A stretch of 64,000 nucleotides of DNA, taken from Saccoglossus kowalevskii (Eukaryota > Hemichordata > Enteropneusta > Harrimaniidae). The notes under the pieces are model-generated. The model saw nothing but the letters and a program-made list of their open reading frames with translations, did no database searches and was not told the origin of the DNA. The position numbers and the translations under genes are program-made. Below are positions 56,831 to 64,000 of the stretch, one piece after another. Positions within the stretch are counted from its first letter, which is position 1. Each line of letters starts with the position of its first letter. Where the stretch lies: positions 232,689 to 296,688 of the forward strand of contig NW_003123407.1 in NCBI RefSeq assembly GCF_000003605.2, in the 5' to 3' direction.

Positions 56831-58215
56831 TACGAGGCGCGGAATGTAAATTTATTATTTTGTGTATACTAGAATAAAACGGACTAATAATTCAAAATTA
56901 CGTACGTATTGGAGGCCGTGGCGTGTGTGTTTTAAAATGATGTATGCATTTTAAAAACGCCGTGATTGTGTTTTTAATGGTATGTGTGTGTTTTAAAAAT
57001 GACGTGTGTGTTTTAAAAATGACGCGTGTGTATTAAAAAATATGTGTGTTTAAAAACGACGTGTGTGTATTAAAAATGAAGTGTATATTGAAATGACGTG
57101 TGTGTTTAAAAATGACATGTGTATTTAAAAATAATGTGTGTTTTTAAAATGACGTGTGTTTAAAAACGACGTGTGTGTTTTAAATCATGTGTATATTAAA
57201 ATGACATGTGTGTTTTTAAAAATGAAGTGTGTGAGGTCGCATGTAAATTTCGTATGTGTAAAAAAACGCGTGCATTAACCTATTCACGCATGTGGAGGCG
57301 CGTTGTCTCAAGTGGTAGCCATTTTTGTTTGTAGATTTTTATAACATCAATGAGGTACGTAGAAAGAAACGTGTCCAGCGCGAGCGTTTTATTCATTCGG
57401 ACTTATAAATTTACCGACACTCTCAGAGGCCTGTCGATTTATTACGGATAGACCAGTATTCGGTCCCATGGGCCTAGACGTCCACGTATTGTCTTCTGCA
57501 ACCAACCACACGAATAAATCGTAAGGCCTCTGACGATGTTGATAAATTTATAGGGCCGCATGAATAAAACGTTCGTGATGGACACGTTCCGTTGTACGTA
57601 CCTTATTGACGTTATAGAAATACGTGTGTGAGGTACACACGTCATTTTCAAAAACACACACGTCAGTTTTAAACACACATTATTTTAAAATACACACGTC
57701 GTTTTCAAACACACACGTCATTTTTTAAAATACACATGTCATTTTAATATACACATATTTTTTAAAACACACGTCATTTTAAAACACACACGTCATTTTA
57801 ATATACATATAATTTTTAAAACACACCCGTTATTTGAATATACACATAATTTTTGAAATACACACGCCATTTTAAAACACACACGTCGCTTTTAAACACA
57901 CGTCAATTAAAATACACATTATTTTTAATACACACACGTAATTTTTTAAACATACATAAGTTTTAAAACACACTTCATTTTAATACACACGCCATTTAAT
58001 ATACACATTTTTAATGCATATACATTTAATGAACACATACACACATCAGTCATTTTAAAACACACCATTAAAACGCACAGTCACGCCGTTTTTAAAATGC
58101 ACACATCATTTTAAAACACACACGCCACGGCCTCTAATACGTACGTAATTTGGAATTATTAGTACGTTTTATTCTAGTATACACAAACTAATAAATTTAC
58201 ATTCCGCGCCTCATA
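56831..58215. mobile_element. 1385-bp foldback (long inverted repeat) transposon
   Basis: Almost the whole element is one palindrome. The left arm 56831-57448 pairs with the right arm 57512-58215 around a loop of about 60 bp. The termini are TAYGAGGCGCGGAATG. It is flanked by TCAGTA at 56825-56830 and 58216-58221. The paralogous left arm of the segmental duplication has the empty site (TTAGTA, reverse strand, about 44642-44647), which fixes the borders. Inside the arms, short units like TGTGTGTTTTAAAAATGACG are repeated many times. No coding capacity is seen, so it is non-autonomous; the superfamily is unknown. Confidence 0.9.
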
Positions 58216-58882
58216 TCAGTATTATTTTATGTTGGGTTAATAGCTGTCTAAACTTAATTAGTGAGTGAGGGAGGGATCACACAGACAATGAAACGTGAAA
58301 ATAGTACTACATTTACCATTTGTGAACAGTATTGTCGGACTGCACACACGTTGTGAAATGTTGTTATGATACTAGTTTTTCCTAATGAAAGTAGTATGTT
58401 TGTGTTTGAAAGAATCAAATCACGTTGTCTGTCACCATGTCATTACTATTACTTCTGAATGATAGATTTTATTATCTTGAATGAATATATGAATAACACC
58501 GCCAAAAGACTGAGATGATTATTTATATTTTGCACAGTGCAATTGTACATATTTAAGATATGTAAGATTTACTAATTTACATACGAAATATGTGTTATAG
58601 TAAAAAATGGACGCTCAGACGAAAAAAGTGCACGTGACCATGAGTGGTATAAATATGTCCAAGTACAACGCATCAAAACGTTAATTGTTGTTGCATGAAA
58701 GTTTATAATGAATTAGATACCTCTCTAATCAAGTTTAATATTATGTTAAACCGAACTTCCAATCGCCATCACCCAAGGGCGTATATTGTAGAGATGGTTG
58801 TTATGGTTGTTTTTATCTGCGATCGCTTGTTTCATCGCTGCTGGTGTACAACATTGACTAACTACATAAGCGAATCCAATTG

Positions 58883-59750
58883 TGTCAGCATCCTTTATTT
58901 CATGTTTTGTCATATTACCTCAAACCCTGCAAATGGAAGTGTGCATGAAATCATGGGAGGGAACTGTGTGCATTGTGATAACTGTCATAAAGGTGATTGA
59001 CAGGTCATACTTGTTTTAAAGTCAGGAAGGACAGTGGGTTCTACCAGGTGTGCTTGTAATTTACATAAAAAAGGGTGTTTACAACTTTGGAAGGAAAATT
59101 TGAATTTACCAGGTGTGCTATTATTTGAATAACAAAGAATGTTTATGATCTACTGAGTTGCCTACGTGACACAGCTGCTAGCAAGATAACATTCTGATTG
59201 GCTTATGTGGAAACCCAGGTGGTGACACTGAATCATGCCTATAAATTGGACAGACTAAAGACAGTTTGGGTCGATCATTTCAACTTGGTGTCCGTCACTT
59301 CAAATTGCTTTCCTGTGTGTTCTGCTATGATACGATATTACAGGCTACAACCATCAATCTGTGAGACTTGTATGAACTTCTCTGCTATCTCCTGCTTTCA
59401 GCGATGCCCTCCAGAATACCAGCGTTTCTCTGCAAGCAAGACTCCTGTATTTCTCCGTTGTTGTGTTGCAGAAGCCATTAACTGTCGTCCAATAATACAT
59501 CCTGGAACTGTGAGTTGTCACCAATGCACACTTCCCTAAGCAATCCCCTGAGTTTATTCATTGTATTTTCTGTGCTTTATTTCTTGTAATTAAAGCCAGG
59601 AGCTTTAACTCGATATTTTGGTGTATGTGTATTTCATTTCCAGTACTATTGTTTTGTCTACCCCATACTAGCAGTGAAATAACCCCCTGTCCAGTGTGAG
59701 TCCTGTGGATGGCCCTCTCAATTGCGATAAGCAGGTCTTGCACTCTGACA
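58883..59750. mobile_element. Solo LTR fossil
   Basis: An 868-bp element with TGTCAG...CTGACA ends flanked by the 5-bp duplication AATTG (58878-58882 and 59751-59755). It has a TATAAAT and an AATTAAA signal inside, and base composition richer in GC than its surroundings. No gag/pol is present, so it is a solo LTR of an LTR retrotransposon, family undetermined. Confidence 0.6.
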
Positions 59751-59756
59751 AATTGT

Positions 59757-60372
59757 ATCGCCTGTATTATCCAATTGTACCACTTGTATTATCCAAGTGT
59801 ACCACTTGTATTATCCAATTGTACCACTTGTAATATCCAATTGTAACACTTGTATTATCCAATTGTACCACTTGTATTATCCAATTGTACCACTTGTATT
59901 ATCCAATTGTACCACTTGTATTATCCAATTGTACCACTTGTATTATCCAATTGTAACACTTGTGTTATCCAATTGTAACACTTGTGTTATCCAATTGTAA
60001 CACTTGTGTTATCCAATTGTAACACTTGTGTTATCCAATTGTAACACTTGTGTTATCCAATTGTAACACTTGTGTTATCCAATTGTACCACTTGTGTTAT
60101 CCAATTGTACCACTTGTGTTATCCAATTGTACCACTTGTATTATCCAATTGTACCACTTGTATTATCCAATTGTACCACTTGTGTTATCCAATTGTACCA
60201 CTTGTATTATCCAATTGTACCACTTGTGTTATCCAATTGTACCACTTGTGTTATCCAATTGTAACACTTGTATTATCCAATTGTACCACTTGTATTATCC
60301 AATTGTACCACTTGTGTTATCCAATTGTAACACTTGTGTTATCCAATTGTAACACTTGTGTTATCCAATTGT
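59757..60372. repeat. 22-bp minisatellite, about 28 units
   Basis: Unit CCAATTGTACCACTTGTATT plus AT, differing mainly at two positions (C/A and A/G). Because 22 is not a multiple of three and the unit has no stop, all three forward frames stay open; these are not genes. Confidence 0.95.
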
Positions 60373-60719
60373 AATGTGTTTGATTGCGTGAAAACTAAAT
60401 CGAAAATGACTTAACAAACCCTTTTCGTGATATATCATATATGGGACAGACGCATAATCAGTGGTATGTGAGTATACAAGCTCACTGGTTTTCACTTATA
60501 CTATTTGTAACACAACTTGTGTTGTTTCCATCATATTTTTGTCAATCCCATCGCCATATATATGAACTTCAGATCACTACGATGCTATAAACCTTTTAAA
60601 AATAAAAAAAAACAATTAAGCCCAAACATATTTTGATTTCTTGTCACCCTTTTACGTCATTTACGTCATCACTGAAATGTGCAATTGGTACGATTTAAAC
60701 TATATCACTACGAGATAAG

Positions 60720-61603
60720 CTATTCTCGCTGTGTTGTAATGACTGACACTTGAATTCCTTTAATGAGCTTGTCAATCACCTGTCTGTCAGAGTGCATGTT
60801 GATTATACACGCTCTAAGATAAACTTCACCGTTGATAAGATTCGCAGAAAGGTTGAAACCCTCGTCTCTCATAATTATCTTCTGAAGCCTGTGGTTAAAG
60901 TTGTCAATCTTTGTTTTATCTACAGTGTCATATCTGAACAGTACAACGGTCAGCTGCGGATAGGGACCAACACGAAAACCTGGCATTTCTGCAAATCAAT
61001 GCATTATTATGTTGTGAATAATTACTCGGGTATCATATTACATACATTAACAAATGTTATTTTAGATCAACGGGCATGTGGTCGAGATAAATGACGTTAC
61101 CAACTAACGCATGTATTATATGACCACGATTATAGGATTCCTACACCCTGATACCTAGCGGACATGCTGACAATTATGCCATGCATCCAGTTTGACCAAG
61201 ACATAGTTCGTCACGCGCAAATACAAGACACAAGCTTTCTCGCTTTCTCCGAGATTTCGGCGGCCATTAACGAATATTTACATTTTCAATATATTTTTTT
61301 GTCACATGTATGGTATAAATGTACGTTTTTCACACTAGAATGTAGATAATTGTTATAAGTTACTGATTCGGTTTGTATATTTATATACGACTACATATAT
61401 ACAAATAGATATTAAAGTAAATTAAAAAAAATATATAAAGGTTGATATTCCCCTCAAAGATTTTGCGATGCGATTTATCTGACATGAAACACAAACCTTT
61501 TATGGTCCTGAAAACGTAACCTGCGAGGAAGACCTTTTCTTGCAAAAGACATCTGAATGCTCCAACACCATGTAGTTTTAATGGTAACCATAAAACCAAA
61601 GCT
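60720..61603 (-). CDS. PLP-dependent group II decarboxylase, C-terminal two exons
   Basis: Two joined exons: 61603-61497 (acceptor TTTTGGAACAG, weak donor AAAAG|GTTTGTG) and 60988-60720 (acceptor GATTTGCAG, stop TAG). Together they encode about 124 residues: ALVLWLPLKLHGVGAFR, then EMPGFRVGPYPQLTVVLFRY, a linker NFNHRLQKI, and VYLRACIINMHSD near the end. This pattern is the C-terminal small domain of the glutamate/aromatic amino-acid decarboxylase superfamily, closest by eye to the branch carrying an RALxLWLPLKLHGV motif. Substrate cannot be told. The exon with the PLP-lysine (HK motif) was not found between 61.6 and 64 kb, so the gene either continues outside the window or is a fragment. Confidence 0.7.
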
Positions 61604-62139
61604 CTGTTCCAAAACGGATAGTGGGACGTGTATATATGATTGAATGATAATTGATTGAAAACAACATTATGAATTATTCATTTTTTGACGGCCTGAATAC
61701 TGAGCGCACAACACGTACTATTCATTGTTTAATCGAAACCATTTGTTTAGATTTGTAAAAGTACTTTTGAAAAATATAATTCATTGCAATACTAAATTAG
61801 CTAGTGTAACATTTGTCAAATACTTTGTCTTCAACGCGGAGTATACATTGTTCGCAAACTACTGCCGTGGTATAGCTGAGAGCAGATAACCACGTAATTT
61901 ATTTTTAAACCACCTTCCCCAACAAATTCCCTGCCGTATTTGTATTCAACGATTCAAATAACGTGGTTTCCATGGTAAGGGGTGCAGTAGTCGCGATGGT
62001 GATAGACAATGGAACATTAGTTCGGAAGCAAAACCAAGTCTCGTTACTCTCTCGCTCCCAACGAGATCTCCGCTGCCATTTGCAAATTAATGTTTGTTGT
62101 ACAGTCAGATTAACGATTAGCTTAACTATTACCAAATAC

Positions 62140-62378
62140 CTGAAGGGTTCACTTGTTTCAATTGAGAGATCAACAGGAAAGTCGTCATTAACAGGAGAGT
62201 CTTTATCAACAGAAGGGTCTTTATCAATAGGGTAGTCTTCTGATGGAAATTCAGAATCAAAATACCCATTGTTGATGCCACAGCATGATTTCAGTAGTCC
62301 ACCATTCTTCAAGATTACTATGCTGGAACCAAATGACATGAAGAGTGCTGTTAATGAAAAAAATAAGTAGTGAAGCAT
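62140..62378 (-). CDS. Candidate signal-peptide exon with acidic hexapeptide repeats
   Basis: ATG at 62378 opens a frame starting MLHYLFFSLTALFMSFGSS, a plausible signal peptide or anchor. It continues through KSCCGINNGYFD and then four imperfect six-residue units, SEDYPI, DKDPSV, DKDSPV, NDDFPV. A donor-like TTCAG|GTATTT closes the exon at 62140; beyond it the frame runs into a dispersed repeat. No family is recognised. It could be the first exon of a secreted acidic protein, but no downstream exon was found, so confidence is low. Confidence 0.3.
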
Positions 62379-64000
62379 ATCTAGGGCTCTGTTAGGTCAC
62401 ATTTAATTATAATGACTACTATCTGTTGAAACCTTAATTTTTGCTATATTTTTATTTTGCACAATTTAAAGTTTAAACATGTCATGATTTTTTTATGTTT
62501 GAGTAACTGAAATTACAGGAATCGCAAATTGCGTAATTACGCTTATTGACACAAAATGTTATTCGGGTCTTTGTGTGGAAAATCGCGTGCAAATACACAT
62601 ATTAAACAATCAGTAACCAACATTTGAAAACGTGAACTGTATTAAATTTAAGCACCAGACGTTTATTGTACTTGAACTACGCAACTCCAAAATCAGTTTC
62701 TACATAGCTATATATGATTTGAGATACTGATCATGGAAGGTACTAACGTTAGTATCTTCCATGTACTGATAGACTTAACTTATAACTGCACTGTATTGCC
62801 ACCATTAATATCGCTGTTTATTCTGTGCAGTATTGTGTGTGTCAGGTTTTAAAGATCCAACCTATGGTATTGTGAAATAAGGATTGCATAATCATGCATT
62901 ACACTGAGCCAATAATTCGAACCAAGATTATGAATAATTATGTACTTTTAATAGTACGAACTATTCTGTTTTTAATAACACATTCATCTACAATTTATTT
63001 TGTGTTGTGTGGCCAAATCTGAAATAGTGTGTGCTTGGGTATTTTGTCAGACTAAAATCAAAAAGGATGAGTGATCTTCTGACATTGAAATAAACAAACT
63101 TGGATACCATCTGCAAATATTAGAGTTTGTTTTGGCACGGTAATGTTGAAACTGAATCTTAATAAAAACAAACAAGGCGTGGGATCTGGTATGATTACTA
63201 CGCAGTACAAATGATTTTCTCAGTAATAGTATGTTCTCACTGGCGAGAATTGTCTTCGTCATCTGTTATTTACATGTATTACTGTACTATTTGAGAATTT
63301 TTATACAATTAATGTTCTATTATCATGTCGTTTTTTTGCATGTACAATATATTAATTCGACTTAGTAGTTGTTTCTACATTGGTTGTTGAATACACGTGT
63401 CCACAAGAACAATCGTAACTAAGCACTACCTAGATATATATGTTAGTTGTAATGTTGGAGTTTCGAGTTGTGCATCACCATCTAGTCGCTGTGGGCCGTG
63501 TTTACTATACTTAATTTCGAAACGCTTTTTTTGCGCAGTGATTGAGGCGTGGCATTTCGCGCACCTACCTACTGTTGCTAGACGATTCTATAATCATGAG
63601 TTTAGTTCCTGTGTTTCATGTTGTAATATGATTCCGTTTCTTTGCGTGTACAATTTATCAATAAAGAGAATGTAGTGTAATGGAGAAACATACATATTTA
63701 TTTTTGTATCTAGCGATGACCTTGGATAGAATTATTCTTCATTTGCCATGCAAAAAAACAAAAACAATGTTGAAATCTCTGTTGTTATTCAATCTCTACA
63801 CCCACAAGGTTGTAATAGTTACGCTATATTTCTACAGGCAAAGATATGTTGAAAGAGTGAGTGTGGTTCGTGCTTTCATGAACTTCCTGCGTTTCTTCTC
63901 CACCAATGTAAAACAGTTTTTGGAAAACAGCTTTATAATTTAAGTGTTTCTGTAGCATATCTTCTTTGTGATAAGGGTAATGATATTCTAGCTACTTTAC
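62379..64000. other. No gene recognised
   Basis: Open frames near 63397-63943 resemble no family. A palindrome shared with 32.87 kb lies at about 62735-62762. No decarboxylase exon was found here. Confidence 0.5.

Larger units (their letters stand above)
52680..58877. repeat. Inverted segmental duplication, right arm
   Basis: Reverse copy of 47253-44359 (to about 58535), then of 38808-38408 (to about 58877). It includes the truncated nAChR copy. Three insertions are absent from the left arm: a foldback at 53.42-54.45 kb, a MITE at 55.40-55.77 kb and a palindrome at 56.83-58.22 kb. Confidence 0.85.

Noticed and set aside
59198-59539. 113-aa Cys-containing frame
   Set aside because: It lies inside the solo LTR and matches no family; chance frame.
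59797-60374. Several overlapping open frames of 64-108 aa on the plus strand
   Set aside because: They are the three frames of the 22-bp minisatellite, whose unit has no stop codon; not genes.

Overview
The window is AT-rich animal DNA with spliced genes, long introns, many small non-autonomous transposons and several tandem arrays. A repeat tail near 8.4 kb of a type common in mollusc-like genomes, and nicotinic-receptor paralogues arranged as a cluster, suggest an invertebrate, most likely a lophotrochozoan. The species cannot be fixed from the sequence alone.

The main content is a cluster of nicotinic acetylcholine receptor (nAChR, cys-loop) alpha-type subunit genes. Gene 1 lies on the minus strand with six exons. 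Exons 2-6 lie at 17.7-10.1 kb, and a signal-peptide exon 1 lies at 27.5 kb. A second, very similar signal-peptide exon lies at 32.4 kb in a directly duplicated block, so gene 1 may have two alternative promoters and first exons. Gene 2 is complete on the minus strand (51.9-46.1 kb, six exons, 444 aa). Exons 1-5 of genes 1 and 2 have identical coding lengths (55/143/45/110/536 nt) and phases. A third copy on the plus strand (52.6-55.0 kb) is the arm of an inverted segmental duplication. It keeps loop C and all four membrane segments in frame, but lacks the signal peptide and most of the ligand-binding domain.

Region by region: 0-10 kb holds no complete gene, only a possible first exon of a type II membrane protein, TTAA-flanked MITEs (one carrying a Penelope-like insertion), a SINE-like fragment and minisatellites. 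10-33 kb is nAChR gene 1 with its very long first intron and the duplicated exon-1 blocks. 35-38 kb holds a 49-bp minisatellite with expanded TTTA runs. 38.4-47.25 kb and 52.68-58.88 kb are the two arms of the inverted duplication. Comparing the arms dates the insertions: a 1.385-kb foldback palindrome, a second foldback in an intron and a hairpin-tailed MITE occur only in the right arm, while the left arm alone holds 5.5 kb including a dead LINE. A solo LTR fossil (58.88-59.75 kb) and a 22-bp minisatellite follow. At 60.7-61.6 kb are the last two exons of a PLP-dependent group II decarboxylase (minus strand); its catalytic exons were not found.

All calls come from reading the sequence. Exon joins rest on splice consensus, phase and family conservation, not on transcripts.
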